A stretch of 58,059 bases of DNA from Mycobacterium sp. E3251 (GTDB lineage Bacteria; Actinomycetota; Actinomycetes; Mycobacteriales; Mycobacteriaceae). Below are positions 43,538-53,283 of the stretch, one piece after another. Each line of letters begins with the position of its first letter. Within the stretch, counting starts at the first letter, position 1. Both the position numbers and the translations under genes were made by a program. Under the pieces are notes generated by a model that was not told where the DNA came from, ran no database searches, and saw nothing but the letters and a program-made list of their open reading frames with translations. The stretch covers positions 1-58,059 of the forward strand of contig NZ_LZJF01000048.1 of assembly GCF_001666835.1 (NCBI RefSeq). Direction: 5' to 3'.

Positions 43538-44389
43538 CTAGGAAGCCCCGGCCTCCGCCTCGGCCAATTCCTTCTTCCATTGCCGGAACGTCTCTTCGGT
43601 GCGGCCGCGGCGCCAATAACCCGAGATGGACGACGCCCACTTGGCGTCCACGCCGCGCTCCTTGCGGATGTAGGGCCGCAGATTGTGCATCACGCTTTGC
43701 GCCTCGCCGTGAATGAAGACGTGCACCTGACCGGGCAGCCACGGCGTGGTGGTGACCGCCTCGATGAGCGGGGCGTGGTCGCCCGCGCGGTCCTCGGGGA
43801 CCAAATCGGCCCGCCCGCCGCGATAGACCCAATGCACCTCGACGCCTTCCGGCGCGGTCAGCGGAATCTCGTCTTCCTGGCCCGCCACCTCGATGAACGC
43901 CTTGCCAACGGCGTTGGGGGGCAGCGCCTCCAGCGCCGCGGCGATGGCCGGAAGCGCCGACTCGTCGCCGGCCAGCAGATGCCAGTCGGCCGCCGGGTCG
44001 GGGGTGTAGGCACCACCGGGCCCCATCAGGAAGATGCGCTGGCCGGGCTGGGCCGCCGCGGCCCATTGGCCCGCGACCCCGTGCTCGCCGTGCACGACGA
44101 TGTTCAGCGTGATCTCGCCGGCCGCCGCATCCACGTGCCGGACGGTCATGGTCCGGACCGACGGCCTCTTCTCGGGGGGCAGGCCGGCGAAGCTGTCCAG
44201 GGTCAGCGGCTGGGGCAGGTCCGCGACGTCGACGTCGTCCGCGACGAACGCCAACTTCACATAGGAGTCGGTGAATTTGCTTGGTACGAAGGCGTCGAAG
44301 TCCTTGCTCCTCAACACCACGCCGACCATGTGCGGTGTGAGTTCCTTGGTATCGACAACCTCGAAGCGTTGCAGAGGTCGACCCGCCAC
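43538..44389 (-). CDS. viuB: Siderophore-interacting (ViuB-like) FAD-binding reductase, Rv2895c homologue
   Basis: A 283-residue protein of the SIP family: an FAD-binding barrel (about 1-125; RTMTVRHVDAAAGEITLNIV) and an NAD(P)-binding half (about 130-250; HLLAGDESALPAIAAALEAL). The C-terminus WASSISGYWRRGRTEE is characteristic. The family releases iron from ferric siderophores, here presumably mycobactin or carboxymycobactin. GTG 44389 was chosen for the strong GGAGGA 4 bases upstream, and gives exactly the 283 residues of Rv2895c. It follows dprA by 32 bases. Confidence 0.92.
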   Translation of the reverse strand: MAGRPLQRFEVVDTKELTPHMVGVVLRSKDFDAFVPSKFTDSYVKLAFVADDVDVADLPQPLTLDSFAGLPPEKRPSVRTMTVRHVDAAAGEITLNIVVHGEHGVAGQWAAAAQPGQRIFLMGPGGAYTPDPAADWHLLAGDESALPAIAAALEALPPNAVGKAFIEVAGQEDEIPLTAPEGVEVHWVYRGGRADLVPEDRAGDHAPLIEAVTTTPWLPGQVHVFIHGEAQSVMHNLRPYIRKERGVDAKWASSISGYWRRGRTEETFRQWKKELAEAEAGAS

Positions 44390-44421
44390 TTGTCCTCCTG
44401 TCCCCGCCCGACCCCCGTCGA

Positions 44422-45588
44422 CTATACGAGCCGCGTCGTCGATGCAGCTTGGCCGCTCGCGGCCCGGAGAAGTCGCCACCGCCCGTCTTGACGCTGCACC
44501 AACCCGGCCAGCTCGAGGATCGCCAGCGGCCCCAACACCCGCTCGGGCGCCAGCCCCGACGCGACGGCGAGTTGCTCGACGGTGGCGGCGCCGCGGCCGG
44601 GCAGCGCCTCGTACACCCGGCGCTCGTCGTCGCTGAGCCCGTCGAGCGCCGTCGCCGGGCGCGGCTCCTCGGCTGCCAGCTCCCCGATGCGGCCGATCAG
44701 CTCGACGACGTGGTCGGCCCGGGTCACCAGCTCGGCGCCGTTGCGCAGCAACGCATGGCACCCGGCCGACGCGGACGACGTCACCGGCCCCGGCACGGCG
44801 GCCACCACCCGGCCCAGCGCCCTCGCCCAGGCGGCGGTGTTCGCGGCGCCGCTGCGCAGGCCGGCTTCCACCACCACCGCGGCCCCCGCGGCGGCGGCCA
44901 CCAGGCGATTGCGGGTCAGGAATCGGTGGCGGGCCGGCCGGACACCGGGCGGGTACTCGGTGAAGAGCAGCCCGTGTTGCCCCACGCGATGCAGCAAAGC
45001 CGTGTGGCCGCTCGGATAGGGAATGTCGAGCCCGCCGGCGAGAACGGCCACGGTGATTCCGTCCGCATTCAACACAGCCCGGTGCGCCGCGCCGTCGATG
45101 CCGTAGGCGCCGCCGGAGACGACCGCGACCTCACGTTGCGCCAGCCCCGCCGCCAGGTCCTCGGCCACCTGCTCGCCATACGCCGTCGCCGCCCGAGTGC
45201 CCACCACGGCGGCCGCGCGGTGCGTCACCTCGTCGAGCCGGATCGGGCCCTGCGCCCACAACACCATCGGCGCCCCGCCGCGAGCTTTCGCCGGGGCATT
45301 CCCGAACGCGGCGAACGCCAGCAGCGGCCACTCGTCGTCATCGGGGGTGATCAACCGTCCGCCCCGGCGGGCGAGTAGCTCGAGGTCGGCGGCGGCGCAG
45401 TCGATTTCGCGTCGCGCTTCGGTGTGTCGCGCCAGGCCGTCGTCCACCAATCCGCGACGGACCCGGTCGGCGGCCTCGACCGGACCAACACATCGCACGA
45501 GGGTGGCGAGCTCGGCGCAGGGCGGCTCGGCCACCCGGGACAGGTACGCCCAGGCGCGCAGCGCGGGATCGTCGACCGCGGTCAGCAT
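44422..45588 (-). CDS. dprA: DNA processing protein DprA (Rv2896c homologue)
   Basis: A 388-residue protein with the DprA Rossmann domain (VVGTRAATAYGEQVAEDLA, VVSGGAYGIDGAAHRAVL, VLAGGLDIPYPSGH, FLTRNRLVAAAAGAAVVVEA). The C-terminal winged helix is about 325-380 (LSDDERRVYEALPGRGAATV). DprA loads RecA on single-stranded DNA in naturally competent bacteria; in mycobacteria its role is unclear, though it sits with comM and yraN. Start 45588 fits the M. tuberculosis length (389). Confidence 0.94.
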   Translation of the reverse strand: MLTAVDDPALRAWAYLSRVAEPPCAELATLVRCVGPVEAADRVRRGLVDDGLARHTEARREIDCAAADLELLARRGGRLITPDDDEWPLLAFAAFGNAPAKARGGAPMVLWAQGPIRLDEVTHRAAAVVGTRAATAYGEQVAEDLAAGLAQREVAVVSGGAYGIDGAAHRAVLNADGITVAVLAGGLDIPYPSGHTALLHRVGQHGLLFTEYPPGVRPARHRFLTRNRLVAAAAGAAVVVEAGLRSGAANTAAWARALGRVVAAVPGPVTSSASAGCHALLRNGAELVTRADHVVELIGRIGELAAEEPRPATALDGLSDDERRVYEALPGRGAATVEQLAVASGLAPERVLGPLAILELAGLVQRQDGRWRLLRAASGQAASTTRLV

Positions 45589-45698
45589 CGCCGCGCTCCC
45601 GGCTCCAAGAGTTCGCCAAGGATCCGTATAGACCCGTACGCGAATGTGTTGTCGTGGCCCCTCATTCGCCATCTAGCCGGCAAGAAAAGGACCCAACA

Positions 45699-45974
45699 AT
45701 GACCATCTGCCTGCCGACCCGGCTCGCCGCGCCCGCCCGTCCCGTGAACCCGTGGGCTATCGCGGCGTTCGCCCTGAGCCTGGTCAGCTGGTGCGGCTTG
45801 CCCATTCCGATCCTGAGCGGCGCCCTCGCTTCCGTAGCACTGCGCGACTTGGAACAACGCGGTGAAGGCGGCCGCGCGATGGCGCAGTTCGCCAGGGCGT
45901 TCGCCATCCTGGTGACCGTCGCGATCGTGGTTCGGGGCGGGCACAACGACTTGCTGACGAGGGCGTACTGGTGA
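45699..45974 (+). CDS. Small DUF4190-like membrane protein
   Basis: A 91-residue protein with two hydrophobic segments (about 18-42 WAIAAFALSLVSWCGLPIP and on; about 68-82 FARAFAILVTVAIVV). Between them lies ALRDLEQRGEGGRAMAQ, the DUF4190 inter-helix pattern (ALRQI...GGRGLA). AAAAGG precedes ATG 45699. It lies between dprA and comM on the opposite strand. Function unknown. Confidence 0.75.
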   Translation: MTICLPTRLAAPARPVNPWAIAAFALSLVSWCGLPIPILSGALASVALRDLEQRGEGGRAMAQFARAFAILVTVAIVVRGGHNDLLTRAYW

Positions 45975-45988
45975 CCCGGGTCCGGTGC

Positions 45989-47500
45989 TCATCGCTGGGC
46001 ACCCGGTTGGCGGAAGCTGAGCGCGGCCGCGACCTCCGCGGGCCCGGGCGATACGCCGCCGGCCAGGTCGGTCAGGCTCCACGCGACCCGCAGGGTGCGG
46101 TCCAGCCCCCGGATGCTGAGCAGCCCCCGGTCGAGGGCTTGCTGTAGCGGCGACATCGCGGCGTTGCCGGGCCGGAACTTGCGGCGCAACAGGACCCCGC
46201 TGACCTCGGCGTTGGTGCGGAATCCGTGCGGCAGCCACCGCTCGGCCGCGGCCGCGCGGGCCTGCGCCACCCGTTGGCGAACCTGTGCCGTCGATTCGGC
46301 TTCGGCGCCCGAGAAGGCACCCGCGCGCACCGAATGCATTTCCACCCGCAGGTCCACCCGGTCGAGCAGGGGCCCGGACAGCTTGCCCAGGTAGCGACGC
46401 TTGACCGCCGCCGCGCAAATGCAGTCCTGCGGATCGGCGGGCGCGCACGGGCACAGGTTGGCGGCCAACACCAGCTGGAACCGGGCCGGGTAACAGGCCA
46501 CCCCATCGCGTCGAGCGAGCCGAATCTCCCCGTCCTCCAAGGGGGTTCGCAATGCCTCCAGTGCCCTGACGCTGATTTCGGCGCATTCGTCGAGGAAGAG
46601 CACCCCGCGGTGCGCGCGGCTGACCGCCCCCGGGCGAGCCATGCCCGAACCGCCGCCGACGAGCGCCGCCACGCTGGAGCTGTGGTGTGGCGCCACGAAC
46701 GGCGGCGTGGTGATCAGCGGCGTGTCCCCCGAGAGCAGCCCGGCCACGGAATGGATCGCGGTGACTTCCAGCGACTCGCTCTCCGACAGCGGCGGCAACA
46801 GGCCCGGAAGCCGTTGCGCCAGCATCGTTTTGCCGACGCCCGGCGGCCCGGTGAGCATGAGGTGATGTGACCCGGCCGCGGCGACCTCCACCGCGAAGCG
46901 CGCCTGGGTCTGCCCCACCACATCGGAGAGATCCGCCGAGGCCTCGGGTGCGGTGGCCGTCGCGGTGATCCTGTGGTCCAGGGCGGCGGACCCGCTGAGC
47001 CACTTCTGCAGCTGCCCCAACGTGCGCACGCCCCAGACGTCGATCCCGTCGACCAGGCTGGCCTCGGCCAGGTTGTCCACCGGGACCACGACGGTCGGCC
47101 AGCCGTCGCGTTTGGCGGCCAGCACCGCCGGCAGTACGCCGCGCACCGGACGGACCCGGCCGTCCAGCGACAGCTCACCCAGCAGCACCGTCTTCTCCAG
47201 GCGGTCCCACGGGTTCTTCCGTTGCGCCGACAGGACGGCCGCGGCCAGGGCGATGTCGTAGACGGAGCCCATCTTGGGCAGCGTCGCCGGGGACAGCGCG
47301 AGCGTGAGCCGCGCCATCGGCCAGCTGTTGCCGGTGTTGGCGACCGCCGCCCTGACCCGGTCACGGGACTCCTGCAGGGCGGCGTCGGGCAGACCGACCA
47401 GATGCACGCCCGGCAGTCCGGAGGTGATGTCGGCTTCGATCTCCACGATTTGGCCGTCCACCCCGCGGACGGCGACCGAGAACGCGCGACCCAGCGCCAT
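45989..47500 (-). CDS. comM: Mg-chelatase-like AAA+ ATPase ComM/YifB (Rv2897c homologue)
   Basis: A 503-residue AAA+ protein, same length as Rv2897c. The N-terminal domain resembles Lon substrate domain (GLPGVHLVGLPDAALQESRDR). Walker A is GPPGVGKTMLAQ (near 218), Walker B FLDECAEI, and the zinc Cys are in NLCPCAPADPQDCICAA. ComM is a branch-migration helicase in natural transformation. The start overlaps the yraN stop by one base (TGATG), so translation is coupled. Confidence 0.95.
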   Translation of the reverse strand: MALGRAFSVAVRGVDGQIVEIEADITSGLPGVHLVGLPDAALQESRDRVRAAVANTGNSWPMARLTLALSPATLPKMGSVYDIALAAAVLSAQRKNPWDRLEKTVLLGELSLDGRVRPVRGVLPAVLAAKRDGWPTVVVPVDNLAEASLVDGIDVWGVRTLGQLQKWLSGSAALDHRITATATAPEASADLSDVVGQTQARFAVEVAAAGSHHLMLTGPPGVGKTMLAQRLPGLLPPLSESESLEVTAIHSVAGLLSGDTPLITTPPFVAPHHSSSVAALVGGGSGMARPGAVSRAHRGVLFLDECAEISVRALEALRTPLEDGEIRLARRDGVACYPARFQLVLAANLCPCAPADPQDCICAAAVKRRYLGKLSGPLLDRVDLRVEMHSVRAGAFSGAEAESTAQVRQRVAQARAAAAERWLPHGFRTNAEVSGVLLRRKFRPGNAAMSPLQQALDRGLLSIRGLDRTLRVAWSLTDLAGGVSPGPAEVAAALSFRQPGAQR

Positions 47501-47877
47501 CAGCCGATCCCTTGCAGGTGAGTGATTTCGGGTGTGCGCCGGCGCCCGATCCGCACCCGGATCACGTCGATCCGCAGCGCCGCCCAGCCCTTGTCCTGGC
47601 CGGCCAGCCACAGGCCGGCGAGTCGGCGCAGCCGGCGAACCTTGCGCTCGGTGACCGCGTATGCCAGCCCGCCGTAGCCGTCCCCGGTACGGGCCTTCAC
47701 CTCGACGAACACCACCGTGCGGGTGGCCTCGTCGCAGGCGATCACGTCGAGTTCGCCGTAGCGGCAGCGCCAATTACGTTGCAGGATACGCAATCCCATC
47801 CTCGTCAGGTGGTCCACGGCGAGCGCCTCACCCAGCGCCCCGAGTTGGACCCGAGTCAAAGTCGTTTCGGTCGTCAT
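47500..47877 (-). CDS. YraN/UPF0102 family endonuclease-like protein (Rv2898c homologue)
   Basis: A 125-residue protein with a restriction-endonuclease-like core: GELDVIACD followed by VVFVEVKART (D...ExK) and TERKVRRLRRLA. The function of the family is not established; the motif predicts nuclease folding. Start 47877 gives MTTETTLTRVQLG, like Rv2898c. It overlaps comM by one base. Confidence 0.93.
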   Translation of the reverse strand: MTTETTLTRVQLGALGEALAVDHLTRMGLRILQRNWRCRYGELDVIACDEATRTVVFVEVKARTGDGYGGLAYAVTERKVRRLRRLAGLWLAGQDKGWAALRIDVIRVRIGRRRTPEITHLQGIG

Positions 47878-47993
47878 GGGAGCCAATGTGTCCGACGACC
47901 CTGACGCGGCGGGCCCGCAGCGACGCCCGCGACCCGTCCGCGTCGACCGGTTATCCCCAGTGCCGTCTACATCCACAACCGGGCCGCAACCGA

Positions 47994-48812
47994 CTAGCCG
48001 ATTCGGTCCGCCCTGGTGTAGATGTTCATCGAGTCCTCCCGCAGGAACGCCACCAGCGTGATGCCCGACTCCTCGGCCAACGAGACCGCCAGTGACGACG
48101 GCGCGGACACGGCGGCCAGCACCGGAATCCCGGCCAGCACCGCTTTTTGCGTCAACTCGAAGGAGGCCCGCCCACTGACCAACAGCACCGAGCCGACCAG
48201 CGGCACCCGCCGCTGTTCCAGCGCCCAGCCGATGACCTTGTCGACCGCGTTGTGCCTGCCGACGTCCTCCCGGACCGCCAGCATGGTGCCGTCGGCGGCG
48301 AACAGCGCCGCGGCGTGCAGACCACCGGTGCTATCGAAAACCTTTTGCGCCGAACGCAGTTGGGCGGGCATCGCCTCGAGCGCGGCCGCCGTGACGGTGG
48401 CGGGGTCCGCGCCGGGTGAGAAGCGGCCGATCAGCCGCACTGCGTCCAGTGACGCCTTGCCGCAGACCCCGCACGACGAGGTGGTGTAGAAGTTGCGGGT
48501 CACGTCGAGGGCCGGCACCGTGACGCCGTCGGCGAGTGTCACGTCGAGCACGTTATAGGTGTTCGCGCCCTCGACGGCGCCGCCGCAATACCGGATCGTC
48601 AGCACGTCGTCGCGGCCGGTGATGATCCCCTCGGTGAGCAGAAAGCCTTGCGCGAGTTCGAAATCCGCACCCGGGGTGCGCATCGTCACGGTGACCGCCG
48701 CGCCGTTCACCCGGATCTCCAGCGGCTCTTCGACGACCAGCGTCTCCGGCCGGCTGACGACTTTCCCGGCGGTGAGATGCTTCACCCGCCGGCGCGCAGT
48801 TACGTGCCGCAC
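47994..48812 (-). CDS. fdhD: Formate dehydrogenase accessory sulfurtransferase FdhD
   Basis: A 272-residue protein that transfers sulfur to the molybdenum cofactor of formate dehydrogenase. The persulfide loop is [13 protein letters not shown] (C-x-x-C, about 113-125). [12 protein letters not shown] and [13 protein letters not shown] are family strings. In M. tuberculosis fdhF (Rv2900c) is next to fdhD, but here that place is taken by an unrelated SDR gene, so the client enzyme must be encoded elsewhere or be absent. Confidence 0.95.
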   Translation of the reverse strand: MRHVTARRRVKHLTAGKVVSRPETLVVEEPLEIRVNGAAVTVTMRTPGADFELAQGFLLTEGIITGRDDVLTIRYCGGAVEGANTYNVLDVTLADGVTVPALDVTRNFYTTSSCGVCGKASLDAVRLIGRFSPGADPATVTAAALEAMPAQLRSAQKVFDSTGGLHAAALFAADGTMLAVREDVGRHNAVDKVIGWALEQRRVPLVGSVLLVSGRASFELTQKAVLAGIPVLAAVSAPSSLAVSLAEESGITLVAFLREDSMNIYTRADRIG

Positions 48813-48886
48813 TAGGCGAATTCACCGTCAGCCGGGATCGCGGCGAAACGCTGGGACCTCACGCAGCCAAACTACCCTGGTCGGCG

Positions 48887-49867
48887 TCACACCGCCGAAG
48901 CCAGCGCCCTCAGGGTTTCCGCCGAGGAGTGCACCGGCCGCCAGCCGAGTTGGGTGCGCGCTTTGGTGGTGTCCATGACCATCGTCGTGCGCGCGGTGTG
49001 CAGCCATTCGAGCATGGACGGGACGAGCGGCACCCGCGAAAGCGCGGCCGACGCCGCCGAGGCCGCAGCGGCCGGCACCCGCACGGGGCGGCCGCCCAGG
49101 GCCCTGGCCACGTCGCCCACCGTCACGACGCCGTCGCCGGCGATGTTGTACGCCCCGGGCGGTGCCGGGGTGGTCGCCGCCAGCGCGATCGCGCTCGCGA
49201 CGTCGTCGTGGTGTACCAGCTGCAGCGGGATGCCCGGATCCGGAACGACGGGCTTGAGTATCGGCACCGCCTTGACCACGGCCCGCATCGGGCCGGGTAG
49301 TTGGTTCCACGGCATGGCATCGGCCAGAACTTTGGCGTTGGGCCCGGCGACGATGCATGGCCGCAGTACGAACACCTCGAGGGGCGAGTCCTTGGTGATC
49401 TCGCCGAGCAGCGCCTCGCACGCCGCCTTCTGTGCCGAGTAGTAGTGCTCGTCGGACCCTCGTGCCGGAACGTCCTCGGTCAGCGGGTCGGGGTTGTCGC
49501 CGTGATACCCGTAGGCCGCCACCGACGAGGTGTAGACCAGGCGACGTGTCCGCTCGCTGGCGACGGTCGCCTCGAACACGTTGCGGGTGCCCTGCAGGTT
49601 GATGCGGGCGCTCTCTTCCCGCGACCCCATGATGATGAAAGCCAGGTGGATGACCACGTCGGCCTGCGCCACCAGGGCGTCGACGGCCTCGCGGTCCAGG
49701 ATGTCGCCCTGCTGGTAGGTGGTCTTCTGCCAGCCGCGCGAAGACGGGTCGAACGGCCGGCGCGCCATGCCGACGATGGCGTCCACGGCGGGTTCACGCT
49801 CCAGCGCCGTCACCGCGGACATACCGATCTCGCCGGTTGGCCCGGTCACCGCGACGGTAATTCCCAC
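48887..49867 (-). CDS. NAD-dependent epimerase/dehydratase (extended SDR)
   Basis: A 326-residue extended SDR. The nucleotide loop is VAVTGPTGEIGMSAV (GxxGxxG, residues 5-19). The catalytic region has TSSVAAYGYHG and Y-x-x-x-K in HYYSAQKAACEAL. The C-terminus is typical of sugar-nucleotide epimerase-like proteins that act on various substrates. GTG 49867 was chosen to place the NAD loop directly at the N-terminus; a start at 49924 is possible. Substrate unknown. It stands in the place of fdhF of M. tuberculosis. Confidence 0.88.
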   Translation of the reverse strand: MGITVAVTGPTGEIGMSAVTALEREPAVDAIVGMARRPFDPSSRGWQKTTYQQGDILDREAVDALVAQADVVIHLAFIIMGSREESARINLQGTRNVFEATVASERTRRLVYTSSVAAYGYHGDNPDPLTEDVPARGSDEHYYSAQKAACEALLGEITKDSPLEVFVLRPCIVAGPNAKVLADAMPWNQLPGPMRAVVKAVPILKPVVPDPGIPLQLVHHDDVASAIALAATTPAPPGAYNIAGDGVVTVGDVARALGGRPVRVPAAAASAASAALSRVPLVPSMLEWLHTARTTMVMDTTKARTQLGWRPVHSSAETLRALASAV

Positions 49868-50066
49868 TTGAAGGCTTTTTCCCGCCGGGCGCCCGCCGAA
49901 ACCACAGGTGGCAAATGTCACCACGCCCGCAACCGCGGGTGCGCCGATTCGTGAGCGCCGGACGCGCGGGTACCCGTAGTGTCAGCGGGCCTTCGCCCGC
50001 GGTCGAGGTGCGTGGGTTTCGTCGCAATCGCACCGAACAGCGTGTGGGGGCCGGTCCCAGGGCCGA

Positions 50067-50072
50067 TAATCT
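50067..50072 (+). promoter_or_regulatory. Candidate -10 box upstream of the GAF-ANTAR gene
   Basis: TAATCT (in GATAATCTACGG) fits TAnnnT in otherwise GC-rich sequence, 43 bases before ATG 50115. No convincing -35 hexamer. Confidence 0.35.
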
Positions 50073-50114
50073 ACGGCGATTGAAACGCGGGGTCAGACTG
50101 CCCGAGCGCAGGGA

Positions 50115-50879
50115 ATGAGGCACAACATGGGGGACGAATCGACGGCCGGTCCGACACCGGGCGGGGAGAAGGCCGACCCCGGGACGGTGTTCGCCGCGCT
50201 GGCCGAGATCATCTACCAGGGCTCGGACGCAGGCCAGATGTATGCCGCCATCTGCATCGCCGCCACCCTGGTCGTCCGCGGATGCGACCACGCCAGCCTG
50301 TTGTTGCGTGACGGAGACCGCTACGTCACCGTGGGCGCGAGTGACCAGCTGGCGCGCGATATCGACGAGCTGGAGCGGCGATCGGGCGACGGCCCCTGCA
50401 TCGACGCCATCGAGGAGGAGACCCCGCAGATCGACCCGGACCTGACGACGCCGTCGCTGTGGCCGCAGCTGGCGAAGGTCCTGGTGGCGGAAACGCCGGT
50501 GCGCGGGGCGATGGGCTTTCGGCTGCTGGTGGACAAACGCAAAGCCGCCGCGCTCAACCTGTTCAGCGACACTCCCAACGTGTTCGACGCCGAGTCGGCC
50601 GGGCGCGCGGCGGTGCTGGCCGCGTTCGCCAGCGTGGCCATCAACGCGGTCGCCAAGGGCGAGGACGCCACCAGCCTGCGGCGGGGATTGTTGAGCAACC
50701 GCGAGATCGGCAAGGCGGTCGGCATGTTGATGCTGCTCCACGACATGACCGAGACGCAGGCGTTCGACCTACTGCGACGCCATTCCCAGGCGCTGAACAT
50801 CAAGCTGGCCGATGTGGCGCGGGAGGTCATCGACAGACGGGGAGAGCTGCCATCCGCGGAAGACAAGGAGAACGGCTAG
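50115..50879 (+). CDS. GAF-ANTAR regulatory protein
   Basis: A 254-residue protein. A GAF-like sensor domain covers about 25-175 (HASLLLRDGDRYVTVGASDQ, GDGPCIDAIEEETPQ). The ANTAR RNA-binding domain is at the C-terminus (about 190-245; LLSNREIGKAVGMLMLLHDM and AFDLLRRHSQALNIKLADVA). ANTAR proteins bind two-hairpin RNAs and prevent transcription termination. The ligand sensed and target RNAs are unknown. ATG 50115 or 50127 may be the start; the second is better spaced from TGAGG. It is convergent with the DUF2469 gene, 6 bases apart. Confidence 0.87.
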   Translation: MRHNMGDESTAGPTPGGEKADPGTVFAALAEIIYQGSDAGQMYAAICIAATLVVRGCDHASLLLRDGDRYVTVGASDQLARDIDELERRSGDGPCIDAIEEETPQIDPDLTTPSLWPQLAKVLVAETPVRGAMGFRLLVDKRKAAALNLFSDTPNVFDAESAGRAAVLAAFASVAINAVAKGEDATSLRRGLLSNREIGKAVGMLMLLHDMTETQAFDLLRRHSQALNIKLADVAREVIDRRGELPSAEDKENG

Positions 50880-50885
50880 CCTCGG

Positions 50886-51191
50886 CTACTCCGGCAGCCG
50901 CAGCTCGGGCTTTTCCACCTCTTCGATGTTGACGTCCTTGAACGTCACCACCCGCACCTGCTTGACGAACCGCGCCGGGCGGTACATGTCCCACACCCAG
51001 GCGTCGGACAGTCGCAGCTCGAAGTACACCTCGCCGTCGGCGTTGCGGGGCACCATCTCCACGCTGTTGGCCAGGTAGAAGCGCCGCTCGGTTTCCACGA
51101 CGAAGCTGAACTGGCCGACGATGTCCTTATATTCGCGGTACAGCGAGAGCTCCATCTCGGTTTCGTACTTTTCGAGATCCTCGGCACTCAT
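50886..51191 (-). CDS. DUF2469 protein (Rv2901c homologue)
   Basis: A 101-residue conserved actinobacterial protein of unknown function, same length as Rv2901c. [20 protein letters not shown] starts a helical N-terminus; the rest is a beta domain ([36 protein letters not shown]). The start overlaps the rnhB stop by ATGA, so it is coupled to rnhB and lepB. Confidence 0.93.
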   Translation of the reverse strand: MSAEDLEKYETEMELSLYREYKDIVGQFSFVVETERRFYLANSVEMVPRNADGEVYFELRLSDAWVWDMYRPARFVKQVRVVTFKDVNIEEVEKPELRLPE

Positions 51192-51991
51192 CTGTTCAGA
51201 CGTCCTTCTCGGAGAAACACTTCCCCCGGCGTTCCGCCCGGGGAATCCTGGCCCCATCTTTCCTCACCGATATCCGCCGCGCGCGGGCGAGGGTCCGGTC
51301 GGCATTCGGCCACGACGCGGCCGCCCGACCCTGCCGACCCTATGGCCACGCGCCGGACGTTGATGAACGAACGGCGGTGTTCGGGGCAGGGACCCAGCCG
51401 CGTCAGCGCCCTGCTGTGCGCCGGTGTGCTGTAGCCCTTGTGCTCGGCGAAGCCATAACCCGGGTGGTCGGCGTCCATGGCGACCATCAGCCGGTCCCGG
51501 CTTACCTTCGCCAGCACGCTGGCGGCGGCGATGCACGCCGCCACCGCGTCGCCGCCGATGACCGGAAGGGACGGCACCGCCAGGCCGGGCACCCGGAATC
51601 CGTCGCTGAGCACGTAACCGGGCCGCAGCGCCAGGCCCGCCACGGCGCGGCGCATTCCTTCGATGTTGGCGACATGCACGCCGCGCCGGTCCACTTCGGC
51701 CGGCGGGATGAACACCACGTGATAAGCCAGCGCGTAACGGCGGATCAGCGGGAACAGCCTTTCCCGGGCACTCTCGGTGAGCTTTTTCGAATCGTCAAGC
51801 GTGGCAAGGCTTTCCAGGCGTCCCGGGCCAAGCACGCAGGCCGCCACCACCAGTGGGCCCGCGCAGGCGCCGCGGCCGACTTCGTCCACGCCGGCCACCG
51901 GCCCCAGGCCGCTGCGGTACAGCGCAGACTCCAGGGTCCGCAACCCCGACGACTTGCGGATCACCGTCCGCGGCGGCCACGTCGTGGCCAT
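51188..51991 (-). CDS. rnhB: Ribonuclease HII
   Basis: A 267-residue RNase HII removing ribonucleotides from DNA. The catalytic acidic residues are in [14 protein letters not shown] (D36, E37) and further Asp in LDDSKKL and [10 protein letters not shown]. The C-terminal 50 residues are a Gly/Arg/Pro-rich mycobacterial tail. It starts 2 bases after the lepB stop and overlaps the DUF2469 gene by 4 bases. Confidence 0.95.
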   Translation of the reverse strand: MATTWPPRTVIRKSSGLRTLESALYRSGLGPVAGVDEVGRGACAGPLVVAACVLGPGRLESLATLDDSKKLTESARERLFPLIRRYALAYHVVFIPPAEVDRRGVHVANIEGMRRAVAGLALRPGYVLSDGFRVPGLAVPSLPVIGGDAVAACIAAASVLAKVSRDRLMVAMDADHPGYGFAEHKGYSTPAHSRALTRLGPCPEHRRSFINVRRVAIGSAGSGGRVVAECRPDPRPRAADIGEERWGQDSPGGTPGEVFLREGRLNR

Positions 51992-51993
51992 GG

Positions 51994-52872
51994 CTACTGA
52001 TGCTGCTGCGGGTTCACCGAAGAGACGCCACCCCATCGCCCGGGCGGCCACACGATGAACCTCGCCTTGCCGATCACGTTGGACACCGGCACGGTCCCCG
52101 ACGCGGGATCGCCGGTGCACAACACTCCCTTGAGCGCCTCGGTCGGGACACTGTTGCAGTGGGCGCGGGAATCCGCCGAGTGCGTCCGGTTGTCGCCCAT
52201 CACCCACAGCCGCCCCTGCGGAACCGTGACCGGCCCGAACTCGCTGCCCAGGCACGGGTACTTCGCCGGGTCGGCCATCATGGTGTTCGTATCCAGGTAG
52301 GGCTCCTTGAGCGGCTTGCCGTCGACCGTCAGACCGGTGTCGGCCCGGCACTGCACGGTCTGCCCCCCAACCGCGATGACCCGCTTGACCAAGTCGTTTT
52401 CGTCGGGAGGCACGAAGCCGATGAAGGACAGCGCATCCTGCGCCCACCGCAGCACGGTGTTGTTCGACCGGATCGACTTGTACCCCAGGTTCCAGGAGGG
52501 CGGTCCCTTGAAGACGATGACGTCCCCGGGACGGGGCGACTCGAAGCGATAGCTGACCTTGTCGACCATGATCCGGTCGCCGACACACCCGGTGCACCCG
52601 TGCAGCGTCGGCTCCATCGATTCCGACGGAATGAGGTAGGGCCGTGCCACGAACGTCAACATGACGTAATAGAGGGCCACCGCGATCACCGCCAGCAGCG
52701 CGAATTCCCTCAGCGCGGATCGCTTGGTGCGCTCCGGCGCGCCCTCGTCGGGCGCCTCTCCCGGTTCGGGAACCTCCGGCGACTCGCCTTCGGGCGTGTC
52801 CGGGATGCGGGTGGAGACCTTCGGCTCTGACTGGGCGGACTGGGGCTCAGATGAGTCCGTGGGATCGGTCAC
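51994..52872 (-). CDS. lepB: Type I signal peptidase LepB
   Basis: A 292-residue membrane protease cleaving Sec signal peptides. A Pro/Glu-rich cytosolic N-terminus (about 1-50) precedes one membrane helix (about 57-76). The catalytic Ser85 is in PSESMEPT, and the general base Lys163 in [25 protein letters not shown] is the C-terminal signature. Length is near M. tuberculosis LepB (294). It follows rplS by 69 bases. Confidence 0.96.
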   Translation of the reverse strand: MTDPTDSSEPQSAQSEPKVSTRIPDTPEGESPEVPEPGEAPDEGAPERTKRSALREFALLAVIAVALYYVMLTFVARPYLIPSESMEPTLHGCTGCVGDRIMVDKVSYRFESPRPGDVIVFKGPPSWNLGYKSIRSNNTVLRWAQDALSFIGFVPPDENDLVKRVIAVGGQTVQCRADTGLTVDGKPLKEPYLDTNTMMADPAKYPCLGSEFGPVTVPQGRLWVMGDNRTHSADSRAHCNSVPTEALKGVLCTGDPASGTVPVSNVIGKARFIVWPPGRWGGVSSVNPQQHQ

Positions 52873-52941
52873 GAGATCAGAGTAGCCAGCGCAGATTGTG
52901 GCGCGCTAAACCGACCGCGACCGCCGCCCGGCCGTCCCGGC

Positions 52942-53283
52942 TCAGCGCTTTTCCTTGATCTTGGCCTTCTTGCCGCGAAGCTCACGCAGGTAGTACAGCT
53001 TGGCGCGGCGGACATCGCCACGGGTCACCACCTCGATGTGGTCGATGTTCGGCGAATGCACGGGAAAGGTCCGCTCGACGCCGACGCCGTAGCTCTCCTT
53101 GCGGACGGTGAAGGTCTCGCGGATGCCACCGCCCTGCCGACGGATCACCGCGCCCTTGAACACCTGGATACGCTCCTTGGCGCCCTCGATGACCTTGACG
53201 TGCACGTTGATGGTGTCGCCCGGGCCGAAAACCGGGATGTCGTCGCGCAGCGACGCTTGGTCGACGAAGTCCAGGCGGTTCAT
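52942..53283 (-). CDS. rplS: 50S ribosomal protein L19
   Basis: A 113-residue L19 protein, same length as in M. tuberculosis. Signatures include [34 protein letters not shown] and the basic tail [11 protein letters not shown]. Start 53283 (MNRLDFVD) was chosen over 53322, which adds 13 poor residues. Confidence 0.97.
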   Translation of the reverse strand: MNRLDFVDQASLRDDIPVFGPGDTINVHVKVIEGAKERIQVFKGAVIRRQGGGIRETFTVRKESYGVGVERTFPVHSPNIDHIEVVTRGDVRRAKLYYLRELRGKKAKIKEKR

